From NCBI GenBank assembly GCA_900471525.1, contig UCEZ01000021.1, positions 186,001 through 250,000 of the forward strand: a stretch of DNA of 64,000 nt. The letters run 5' to 3'. A model generated the notes under the pieces. The model worked only from the letters and a program-made list of their open reading frames with translations. It had not been told where the DNA came from and ran no database searches. Of this stretch, positions 8,560 through 14,480 are shown one piece after another (within the stretch, counting starts at the first letter, position 1; each line of letters opens with the position of its first letter). The position numbers and the translations under genes were made by a program. This DNA comes from Hyphomicrobiales bacterium (GTDB taxonomy: Bacteria > Pseudomonadota > Alphaproteobacteria > Rhizobiales > Rhizobiaceae).

Positions 8560-10173
8560 TTAGGTCGGTTTTCGGATTGCGACATCGTCAAACTTGAGAC
8601 CGAAGCGGGCAAGGTATTTGACGAGCCGATCGGCGTCGTTGCTGCTCTTTTTCTCCAGTCGCGAGTTTGCGAACAAAGCTCGACCGGCTGCACTTGCGGT
8701 CGCGTGATCCCGACAGGTGCGCAGAACGGCGGCTAGTTGGGTCGCGTCGAAGCGGTCGAGGTGAGTGGCGGTTTCCTTGCCCAGGACTTCTTCAATGATT
8801 GAATCGGCGGCACCATGGTCATTCGAGAGACGCCAGAAGGCATTCAGCCGGCGAACCTCGTCATCGACGACATCGGTCGTGATGCGCCCATGGGGTGCGA
8901 GCGTCGCCATACGGGTGACAGAAGCCGACAAGTCCCGAAAATTTGCGCTCCAGACCCCTTGCGGGCCTGTCGCAAAGGCGAGATAGCGGTCGCGTGCTTC
9001 CTTGTTGAACGTGACGTTCTCGCCCTCGCGTTCGAGATAACGCTTCAATTCGAAATCGAGATTGGGCTCGATATCCTCCTTGCGTTCGCGCAGGGCAGGC
9101 AACTGGAAGGTCCACAGGTTCAGGCGGGCGTAGAGATCCTCGCGGAATTTGCCCTTGCGCACGTCCTCTCCGAGATCGCGGTTGGTGCCGGCCAGCAACT
9201 GGAAATCGGCGGATACTTCCCGATCGGCGCCGACGGGAAGGAAGCGCTTCTCCTCGATCGCGCGCAGGCACATGGCCTGTTCGTCGAGGCCGAGTTCGCC
9301 GATCTCATCCAGGAACAGCACGCCCTTGTCCGCGGATTTCAGCAGTCCGGATCGCTCGCTTGCCGCCCCGGTGAAGGCGCCTTTCACGTGGCCGAAAAGC
9401 GTGGACATCGCCTGGTCGCCGCGCAGCGTCGCGCAGTTGACCTCGATGAACGGGCCGCTGACCTTGCGCTGGCTTTTCTTGAGTTCATAGATCTTGCGGG
9501 CAAGCTGGGATTTTCCGGCCCCTGTCGGGCCGGTGAGCAGAACAGGAGCCGATGAGCGGATGACCACCCGTTCGATCTCGTCGATCATCCGGTTGAAGGC
9601 GACGTTGCGGGTCGAAATCCCCGATTTGAGGAAAGATGCCGCGTCTTCACGCTCCGAGGCGAAGCGCTTGGCGATCTCGTCGTAGCGCGAGAGGTCGAGG
9701 TCGATGATCCGGTGCGTGCCGGCAAAATCCTCGCCGGGATCGCGATCGCGGGGTGGCGACAACTGCAGCAGCCGGCCGGGAATGATGCGGGCCTCGGTCA
9801 AAAGGAACCAGCAAATCTGTGCCACATGCGTCCCGGTGGTGATGTTGACGAAGTAATCCTCGGTGTCCGGATCGAAGCTGTAACCGCGGGCAAAGTCCCG
9901 CAGGTTTGTGTAGACCTCGGAAAAATCCCACGGATCCCGGAAATTGATGACGTTGCTGCGCACGTCCGTTGCCGGCGATACGGTCGCGATGTCGGTAATG
10001 ATCCGGTTGGCGAGAGCGCTTACGTGGTTGTCGTGGATGAGTTCCAGCCTGTCGATGAAAAGACCGGATTGCTGGCAGAGCCCGACATTGGGCCGCCAGC
10101 GGCTCCAGCGATTGTCCCATTTCCCCATGTCCAGGGTGGTTCCCAATATGCTGATGGCAACACGCCGCTTCAT
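8560..10173 (-). CDS. rtcR: RtcR, sigma-54 activator of the RNA-repair operon
   Basis: This 537-residue protein controls the divergent rsr - Y RNA - rtcB operon. Residues 1 to about 180 match the RtcR sensor, a CARF-like Rossmann domain thought to bind a cyclic or 2',3'-cyclic-phosphate RNA ligand. Residues about 185-430 are the AAA+ domain, with Walker A GPTGAGKS at 215-222, the sigma-54 contact loop GAFTGA at 265-270 and Walker B VLFLDE at 285-290. The C-terminal 100 residues should hold the DNA-binding part. Known RtcR proteins stay silent until RNA damage and then activate sigma-54 promoters; such a promoter lies just across the gap at 10332-10348. Confidence 0.96.
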   Translation of the reverse strand: MKRRVAISILGTTLDMGKWDNRWSRWRPNVGLCQQSGLFIDRLELIHDNHVSALANRIITDIATVSPATDVRSNVINFRDPWDFSEVYTNLRDFARGYSFDPDTEDYFVNITTGTHVAQICWFLLTEARIIPGRLLQLSPPRDRDPGEDFAGTHRIIDLDLSRYDEIAKRFASEREDAASFLKSGISTRNVAFNRMIDEIERVVIRSSAPVLLTGPTGAGKSQLARKIYELKKSQRKVSGPFIEVNCATLRGDQAMSTLFGHVKGAFTGAASERSGLLKSADKGVLFLDEIGELGLDEQAMCLRAIEEKRFLPVGADREVSADFQLLAGTNRDLGEDVRKGKFREDLYARLNLWTFQLPALRERKEDIEPNLDFELKRYLEREGENVTFNKEARDRYLAFATGPQGVWSANFRDLSASVTRMATLAPHGRITTDVVDDEVRRLNAFWRLSNDHGAADSIIEEVLGKETATHLDRFDATQLAAVLRTCRDHATASAAGRALFANSRLEKKSSNDADRLVKYLARFGLKFDDVAIRKPT

Positions 10174-10331
10174 GGCTTATCCAATTTTATAAATGACGAT
10201 AATTTTAGATACGATAATGGATATGTGAAATTTTTGCAATTTCTGGAAACCCTTGGCTGATGAGAATTTTTCATAAGTAATAACAGTTGGATAGATGAAA
10301 GTTAGCCGCGCCGAGGAGCCGTTTCGTCAAA
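10174..10331. promoter_or_regulatory. rtcR/rsr intergenic region, candidate RtcR enhancer sites
   Basis: This AT-rich stretch separates rtcR from the sigma-54 promoter. Bases 10184-10300 contain repeated short runs such as ATAAATGACGATAATTTTAG and GATACGATAATGGATA. Activators of this class usually bind 80-200 bases upstream of the -24 element, which is where these lie. No clean palindrome was found, so individual operators are not called. Confidence 0.4.
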
Positions 10332-10348
10332 CTGGCACGCGTCTTGAA
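10332..10348 (+). promoter_or_regulatory. Sigma-54 (-24/-12) promoter of rsr - Y RNA - rtcB operon
   Basis: CTGGCACG CGTC TTGAA matches the sigma-54 consensus (YTGGCACG N4 TTGCW) with correct spacing and a single departure, A for C in the -12 element. GG is at 10334-10335 and the -12 TTGA at 10344-10347. Transcription would start near 10358, which rules out the ATG at 10360 as an efficient start and supports the ATG at 10384 for rsr. The facing rtcR gene encodes the matching activator. Confidence 0.85.
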
Positions 10349-10383
10349 ATGTATCTGGCATGAACCAACCAAGAGGTGCTGTC

Positions 10384-11940
10384 ATGGTCAACAAGGCGAT
10401 CTTCAAAACCTACCTCGGAAAGCTGCTTCCGGGCACGGACACGAAAAACCACGAAGCTGCGCCGGCCTACAGGCTGACGCCGCGCGAGGCACTGGCGCAG
10501 TATGCCGTGACCGGCACGTTCAACGGAACCTTCTATGCGGATGGTGCCGATCAGTTGGAGGCGGTCAAGGCGCTGGCGCTTCAGGTCGAGCCGGAGTTCC
10601 TGGCCAGGGTGGCGGTCCATGCCGCCGAGAAGGGCCATATGAAGGACATGCCGGTGACATTGCTGGCCATGCTTTCCGGTCTTCAGAGCCACGCGTTTGC
10701 CCGTGCGTTTCCGCGCGTGGTGAAGAGCGGCAAGATGCTGCGCGGCTTCGTCCAGGTGATGCGTTCGGGTGCGACGGGGCGCAAGTCGCTCGGCACGCGG
10801 CCGAAAAAGCTGGTGCAGGCATGGCTGGAACGGGCAAGCACCGAACAGATCCTGCGCGCGATGGTCGGTAACGACCCTTCGCTCGCCGACGTGATCCGCA
10901 TGGTGCATCCGAAGCCGGCGTCGGAAGAACGAAAGGCGCTCTATGCCTGGGCGATCGGCAAGCCGCACGACTATGCGGCGCTGCCGGAACTCGTCAAGGC
11001 GCTGGAAGCCTTCCGGCGTGACCAGACGTTGCCGGTGCCGAACGTGCCGTTCCAGATGCTGACCTCGCTGCCGCTGACGCGGGAGCACTGGGTCGAGATC
11101 GCCGAAAAGGGCGGCTGGCAGATGGTGCGACAGAACCTCAACACCTTCGCACGCAATGGCGTGTTCGAGGTGGCGGGGTTTGCCGAAGCGCTGGCTGCGC
11201 GGTTGGCCGATCCGGACGAGGTCCGCAAGGCCAAGGTCTTCCCCTATCAGCTGATGATGGCGTGGAAGATGGTCGACGGCCAGGTTCCGGATGTCGTGCG
11301 CGATGCGTTGCAGGGTGCGATGGATGTTGCGATTGCCAATGTGCCCTCGCTTGCCGGCAACGTTGTGCTCTGCCCGGACGTTTCCGGCTCCATGGGTTCG
11401 CCCGTGACCGGTTACCGCAAGGGGGCGACATCCGCCGTGCGCTGCATCGATGTCGCCGGTCTGATGACCGCGGCGTTCCTGCAGCGCAACCCGAAGGCGC
11501 GGGTGCTGCCGTTCGAGAATGACGTGGTCAACGTCAAGCTCAACCGGCGGGATTCGGTGATGACCAATGCCGGCAAGCTGGCGGCGGTCGGCGGCGGCGG
11601 AACAAACTGCTCCGCGCCGCTGAGGAAGCTCGCAAACGAGAAGGCCAAGGTCGATCTCGTCGTGTTCATCTCGGACAACGAATCCTGGGTGGACGCCGGC
11701 AAGAACGGCCAGCCGACGGCTGTGATGACGGAATGGGCAAGGATCAAGCGGGTCAACCCGGCTGCAAAGCTGGTCTGCCTCGATATCCAGCCCCACGCCA
11801 CCACGCAGGCGCCGACGCGGGACGACGTGCTCAACATCGGCGGCTTCTCGGATGCCGTCTATGGAGTAATCACGTCCTTCGCGGCCAACACCAACGGAGC
11901 GGACGGCTGGGTGAAAACCATCGAGGCGATCGAGCTCTGA
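10384..11940 (+). CDS. rsr: Rsr, bacterial Ro60 (TROVE and vWA domain) protein
   Basis: This 518-residue protein is a Ro60 orthologue. Residues about 15-315 form the TROVE ring of helical repeats, which binds Y RNAs on its outer face and misfolded RNA ends in its central hole. Residues about 320-518 form a von Willebrand A domain whose metal-binding motif is intact (DVSGS at 332-336, followed by GGGGTN and FISDNE). The ATG at 10384 was chosen because AGAGGTGC precedes it and because the mapped sigma-54 element would leave the ATG at 10360 almost leaderless. Its RNA partners are probably encoded directly downstream (11983-12919), and rtcB closes the operon. Function: RNA quality control together with Y RNA and exonucleases. 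Confidence 0.96.
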   Translation: MVNKAIFKTYLGKLLPGTDTKNHEAAPAYRLTPREALAQYAVTGTFNGTFYADGADQLEAVKALALQVEPEFLARVAVHAAEKGHMKDMPVTLLAMLSGLQSHAFARAFPRVVKSGKMLRGFVQVMRSGATGRKSLGTRPKKLVQAWLERASTEQILRAMVGNDPSLADVIRMVHPKPASEERKALYAWAIGKPHDYAALPELVKALEAFRRDQTLPVPNVPFQMLTSLPLTREHWVEIAEKGGWQMVRQNLNTFARNGVFEVAGFAEALAARLADPDEVRKAKVFPYQLMMAWKMVDGQVPDVVRDALQGAMDVAIANVPSLAGNVVLCPDVSGSMGSPVTGYRKGATSAVRCIDVAGLMTAAFLQRNPKARVLPFENDVVNVKLNRRDSVMTNAGKLAAVGGGGTNCSAPLRKLANEKAKVDLVVFISDNESWVDAGKNGQPTAVMTEWARIKRVNPAAKLVCLDIQPHATTQAPTRDDVLNIGGFSDAVYGVITSFAANTNGADGWVKTIEAIEL

Positions 11941-11954
11941 CGTAAAAGCAATAC

Positions 11955-11981
11955 CCCCGCGCCGCCGTGAACGGCGCGGGG
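11955..11981 (+). other. GC-rich hairpin between rsr and first Y RNA
   Basis: CCCCGCGCCG (11955-11964) and CGGCGCGGGG (11972-11981) form a perfect 10-bp stem with a 7-base loop, 14 bases after the rsr stop and one base before Y RNA unit 1. No T-run follows, so it is unlikely to be an intrinsic terminator. It could protect the rsr mRNA 3' end or mark the cleavage point that frees the Y RNAs; both are inference. Confidence 0.6.
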
Positions 11982-11982
11982 A

Positions 11983-12116
11983 CCGTGACGAATGCCTTGG
12001 AAACTACAGTTCACACTTCCGTGTCGCGGGTTCGAGTCCCGCCGGGTCCGCCATACTATGGACCCGTAGCTCAGTCGGTAGAGCAGGAATGTTTCCAAAA
12101 ATCCTCGTCGTCGCGG
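11983..12116 (+). ncRNA. Predicted Y RNA unit 1 with permuted tRNA-like module
   Basis: The ends pair as CCGTGACGA (11983-11991) with TCGTCGCGG (12108-12116). An inner helix TTGGAAAC (11997-12004) / GTTTCCAA (12091-12098) follows after an asymmetric internal loop, the layout of a Ro-binding stem. The 5' strand contains GACGAATG and ACTACAG. Inside lie, in order, a small hairpin ACAC-TTCC-GTGT, a T arm (GCGGG-TTCGAGT-CCCGC, 12026-12042), the acceptor 3' strand CGGGTCC (12043-12049) followed by GCCA, a short loop, the acceptor 5' strand GGACCCG (12060-12066), then TA and a complete D arm GCTC...GAGC (12069-12084). This is a tRNA circularly permuted with its break in the anticodon arm, as described for bacterial YrlA RNAs. 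It is the best preserved module of the array. Confidence 0.85.
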
Positions 12117-12124
12117 ACGAATGA

Positions 12125-12233
12125 CATGGCGAATGCAAAGGAAACTACATCGGCCGCGGCGGGTTCGAATCCCACAGGGGAAGTCACGTTCCCATTCTGG
12201 TAGCGGATGTTTCCTTGAACACTGGTTGCCATG
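12125..12233 (+). ncRNA. Predicted Y RNA unit 2
   Basis: Outer helix CATGGCGA (12125-12132) / TTGCCATG (12226-12233) and inner helix AAGGAAAC (12138-12145) / GTTTCCTT (12209-12216) define the Ro-type stem; the 5' strand carries GGCGAATG and AACTACA. The tRNA-like part is reduced: a T-arm core GGG-TTCGAAT-CCC (12161-12173), then a 5-bp hairpin GGGAA/TTCCC (12178-12193) in the acceptor position, and only a GGTAG trace of the D loop. The unit starts eight bases after unit 1. Its length is 109 bases. Confidence 0.75.
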
Positions 12234-12237
12234 AACT

Positions 12238-12358
12238 GACAGAAGCAAAAGGTCGGAAACGATACTGGTGCTCCGCGAATGGAGTTGTGGGTTCGAAGCC
12301 TGCTCCGTCGGCACCTCCCACTGTGGAGGACCGGGCGGGAAGTTTCCGGTTAACTGTC
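12238..12358 (+). ncRNA. Predicted Y RNA unit 3, divergent
   Basis: Helices GACAG (12238-12242) / CTGTC (12354-12358) and CGGAAAC (12254-12260) / GTTTCCG (12342-12348) repeat the two-helix stem, but the conserved GGCGAATG is degraded to GACAGAAGC and ACTAC to CGATAC. Inside are a hairpin CTCC-GCGAAT-GGAG, a T arm GTGGG-TTCGAAG-CCTGC with two wobble pairs (12287-12303), and an acceptor-like hairpin CCTCC-CACTGT-GGAGG (12314-12329). No D arm is clear. The order of parts matches the other units, but this one may be decaying or may no longer bind Ro. Confidence 0.5.
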
Positions 12359-12369
12359 TATCGCAGGAC

Positions 12370-12509
12370 TTGCAGCGGCGAATGCCGGGCGGAACTACAG
12401 CACCAGGCACCAGCCGTTGGATGGTCTGGCAGGTTCGACTCCTCCTTGGCACACGCTCTCTGGCACGAGCGGGACCATCCGGTTTCGTCCACCCTCGTCG
12501 CCGCTGCAA
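12370..12509 (+). ncRNA. Predicted Y RNA unit 4
   Basis: The ends form a perfect 12-bp helix, TTGCAGCGGCGA (12370-12381) with TCGCCGCTGCAA (12498-12509). The inner helix is GGGCGGAAC (12387-12395) / GTTTCGTCC (12482-12490). GGCGAATG and AACTACAG are intact on the 5' strand. A third 8-bp helix GGATGGTC (12419-12426) / GACCATCC (12473-12480) sits in the place of an anticodon stem. It encloses a T arm GCAGG-TTCGACT-CCTCC (12429-12445, one mismatch) and a D-arm-like hairpin GCTC-TCTGGCAC-GAGC (12455-12470). A real acceptor stem between them is lacking. The break is in the anticodon arm, as in unit 1. The unit is 140 bases long. Confidence 0.8.
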
Positions 12510-12515
12510 AGACTA

Positions 12516-12655
12516 CCCCGGCAAATGCCGTCAGGACTACAGGTAGAGCAGCCGACCGGGGTTCCGGTCGGTGTGTCGGATGTTCAAATCATCTCGTGTT
12601 CCAGAAGGGAGCGCGTAGCTCAGATAACACTGTCCTGCCACCTTTGTTGCTAGGG
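12516..12655 (+). ncRNA. Predicted Y RNA unit 5, tRNA-like module permuted in the D loop
   Basis: Outer helix CCCCGGCAA (12516-12524) / TTGCTAGGG (12647-12655) has one mismatch; inner helix CAGGAC (12532-12537) / GTCCTG (12632-12637) is perfect. The D stem is split: GAGC at 12546-12549 on the 5' side pairs with GCTC at 12618-12621 on the 3' side. Between them, in tRNA order, come an 8-bp anticodon-arm-like hairpin CCGACCGG-GGTT-CCGGTCGG, a T arm GGATG-TTCAAAT-CATCT (12578-12594), and an acceptor stem CGTGTTCC (12595-12602) / GGAGCGCG (12608-12615) closed by AGAAG, then TAGCTCAG. It is thus a nearly complete tRNA joined at its ends and opened in the D loop, unlike unit 1. Confidence 0.85.
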
Positions 12656-12672
12656 CTTGAATGAACGAAATA

Positions 12673-12812
12673 CCCGGCGAATGCCGGCAGGACTACAGGG
12701 ATAGAGCGGCTCTCCGGATTTTCGGCGGGCAGGTCGGATGTTCGATTCATCCCGTGTTTTCGAAAGGAAGCGCGTAGCTCAGTACACTGTCCTGCCAAAG
12801 CTCGTCGCCGGG
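12673..12812 (+). ncRNA. Predicted Y RNA unit 6, tRNA-like module permuted in the D loop
   Basis: Both helices of the Ro-type stem are perfect: CCCGGCGA (12673-12680) / TCGCCGGG (12805-12812) and GGCAGGAC (12686-12693) / GTCCTGCC (12789-12796). GGCGAATG and GACTACAG are intact. As in unit 5 the D stem is split, GAGC (12704-12707) with GCTC (12777-12780). The T arm GGATG-TTCGATT-CATCC (12736-12752) is perfect, and the acceptor stem CGTGTTTTC (12753-12761) / GGAAGCGCG (12766-12774) is capped by a GAAA tetraloop. Units 5 and 6 share length and layout and are probably a recent duplication, yet their stems differ by compensating changes. Confidence 0.88.
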
Positions 12813-12825
12813 ATGACGAAGAAAC

Positions 12826-12919
12826 CCTGGGCGAATGCTGCGGGAGACTACAGGGGCCGTATCGCGCCATGAAGATGGAATGCGTGCGGTGGGTCTCCGG
12901 CAAATGCTTGTCGCCCAGG
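12826..12919 (+). ncRNA. Predicted Y RNA unit 7, lacking a tRNA-like module
   Basis: The ends pair perfectly as CCTGGGCGA (12826-12834) with TCGCCCAGG (12911-12919), and GGAGAC (12843-12848) pairs with GTCTCC (12893-12898). GGCGAATG and GACTACAGG are conserved. The interior is only about 44 bases and holds a plain hairpin with the tip CCAT-GAAG-ATGG (12867-12878); there is no T-loop TTCRA sequence. The unit is 94 bases long and ends 52 bases before the rtcB start codon, so it also forms the rtcB leader. Confidence 0.75.
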
Positions 12920-12971
12920 TGGTGTGACGAAACGAAACTGAACCAGAAGGACTGCAAACGCAGAAAAGACA

Positions 12972-14393
12972 ATGACAGAGGTAATGAGCGGACAGGATTT
13001 GATCGATGCCGGAATGAGCCAGGGCAAGTGGTTTCGCGACGCGCTGGAAGCAGCCAACCGGGTGCTGAGCGACGGCGGCTCGACGGCCGATGCGCTGGCG
13101 GCTGCGCGCGGCTATCAGCCGGGACCGACCCTGCCGCTGAAGGCACCGAACGACGTGCTGATCCACATGAACATCCGCGCCGAAGACGCTCATGAGCAGG
13201 ACAACATCGAGAAGGTGAGCGCGACGATGCGCGAGCTTGCCCGCACGCCGGTTGTTCGCGCAGCCGCGATCATGCCCGATGCCTGCCCCTCCGGGCCGGT
13301 CGGCACGATCCCGGTTGGCGGCGTGGTGGCGTCGGAGGCAATCCACCCCGGCATGCATTCCGCCGATATCTGCTGCTCGATGGCGATCTCGATCTTCCCG
13401 GGCGTGGAGCCGAAGGCGCTGCTCGACGCCGTGCATGCGGTGACGCATTTCGGTCCGGGCGGACGTCCGCGCGGCGCGCAGATCAAGCCTTCTGAGGCGA
13501 CCCTGTCGGCGTTTCAGGAGAACCCGCTTTTGAAGGAGATCATCAGCGTCGGCATCGATCACTTCGCCACGCAGGGCGACGGCAATCACTTTGCCTATGT
13601 CGGGCAGATGAAGTCGACCGGCGAGACGGCGCTCGTCACCCATCATGGATCGCGTGCCCCTGGCGCGCGGCTCTATGACCGGGGCATGAAGATCGCCAAC
13701 AAGTTCCGCGAGCAGCTTTCGCCCGAAACGCACAGGGAGAATGCCTGGATACCGGCGGATAGCGAAGCGGGTGACATGTATTGGTCGGCCTTGCAGACAA
13801 TCCGCCAGTGGACGAAGGAAAACCACTACGCCATCCATGACATGACGGCGGAAAAGCTGGCGGCGAACGTGAGCGATCGTTTCTGGAACGAGCATAACTT
13901 CGTCTTCCGCAAGTCCGACGGCCTGTTCTACCACGGCAAGGGTGCAACGCCGGCCTTCGACAACTGGGCTGAAGATGCGACCGATCTGACGATCATCCCG
14001 CTCAACATGGCGGAACCGATCCTGATCGTGCGCGGCTCGAACGCGGCCCATGGTCTCGGCTTCTCCCCGCATGGCGCGGGGCGCAATTTCTCGCGGACGG
14101 CACATATGCGCCGCCTCGGCGAGGAATTCGGAGCCGACAGCCGGGGTCTCAGCCCCAACAACATCGCGGCTGTCATGGAGAGGGAAACATCGGGTCTCGA
14201 CGCCCGCTTCTTCTCCGGCATCCCCGATATTTCGGAACTGCCGAGCGCCTACAAGAACGCCGTCAATGTCCGGTCGCAGATCGAACATTACGGCCTTGCC
14301 GAAATCGTCGACGAGGTGATCCCCTACGGGAGCATCATGGCCGGCGACTGGCAGAGGGATGCGCCGTGGCGCCGTGGCAAGGGGCGGGGGTGA
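12972..14393 (+). CDS. rtcB: RtcB RNA ligase
   Basis: This 473-residue protein joins RNA 2',3'-cyclic phosphate or 3'-phosphate ends to 5'-hydroxyl ends, using GTP and manganese. The active-site parts are present: the metal ligands in HSADICCSM near 129, GDGNHF near 202, THHGSR near 222, HGKGAT near 318, and the guanylated histidine in SPHGAGR near 360. The DICCSM and HGKGAT variants, where common RtcB has DIGCGM and HRKGAT, place it in a divergent subfamily. It follows the Y RNA array in the sigma-54 operon. There is no good ribosome-binding site before the ATG at 12972; a second ATG lies four codons in. No rtcA follows. Confidence 0.93.
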   Translation: MTEVMSGQDLIDAGMSQGKWFRDALEAANRVLSDGGSTADALAAARGYQPGPTLPLKAPNDVLIHMNIRAEDAHEQDNIEKVSATMRELARTPVVRAAAIMPDACPSGPVGTIPVGGVVASEAIHPGMHSADICCSMAISIFPGVEPKALLDAVHAVTHFGPGGRPRGAQIKPSEATLSAFQENPLLKEIISVGIDHFATQGDGNHFAYVGQMKSTGETALVTHHGSRAPGARLYDRGMKIANKFREQLSPETHRENAWIPADSEAGDMYWSALQTIRQWTKENHYAIHDMTAEKLAANVSDRFWNEHNFVFRKSDGLFYHGKGATPAFDNWAEDATDLTIIPLNMAEPILIVRGSNAAHGLGFSPHGAGRNFSRTAHMRRLGEEFGADSRGLSPNNIAAVMERETSGLDARFFSGIPDISELPSAYKNAVNVRSQIEHYGLAEIVDEVIPYGSIMAGDWQRDAPWRRGKGRG

Positions 14394-14403
14394 TTGAAAG
14401 AAA

Positions 14404-14452
14404 GACCGGCCACTGTTGTTGACAGCGGTGGCCGGTCTGCTCTTCTCTTCTC
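14404..14452 (+). terminator. Terminator after rtcB
   Basis: GACCGGCCAC (14404-14413) and GTGGCCGGTC (14428-14437) form a perfect 10-bp stem with a 14-base loop. The pyrimidine-rich TGCTCTTCTCTTCTC follows. It begins 11 bases after the rtcB stop and should end the RNA-repair operon. The tail is interrupted by C, so termination may be incomplete. Confidence 0.75.
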
Positions 14453-14480
14453 GACGTTTGTTCCTTATTTGAGGCGCGGT

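Noticed and set aside
10327..11796. Long minus-strand open frame opposite rsr
   Set aside because: It has His/Arg-rich low-complexity composition typical of antisense frames; the plus strand is a clear Ro60 protein.
12043..12200. An ordinary tRNA gene starting at GGACCCGTAGCTCAGTCGGT (12060)
   Set aside because: The acceptor and D arm are perfect, but no anticodon arm and matching T arm follow at tRNA spacing. The complementary acceptor strand and T arm lie upstream (12026-12049), so it is a permuted tRNA-like module.
12273..12282. GCGAATGG at 12274-12281 as a separate Ro-binding motif
   Set aside because: It lies in the loop of the CTCC/GGAG hairpin of unit 3 and has no partner strand at the needed distance; it is probably chance likeness.
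11983..12919. A CRISPR array or simple tandem repeat
   Set aside because: The recurring GGCGAATG...ACTACAG strings are short, spaced 94-140 bases and surrounded by unit-specific complementary sequence. There are no identical repeats with uniform spacers and no cas genes.
14394..14480. N-terminal extension of the DUF6946-like protein to 14394
   Set aside because: The extra codons run through the rtcB terminator hairpin and lack a ribosome-binding site; ATG 14481 has GAGG in front.
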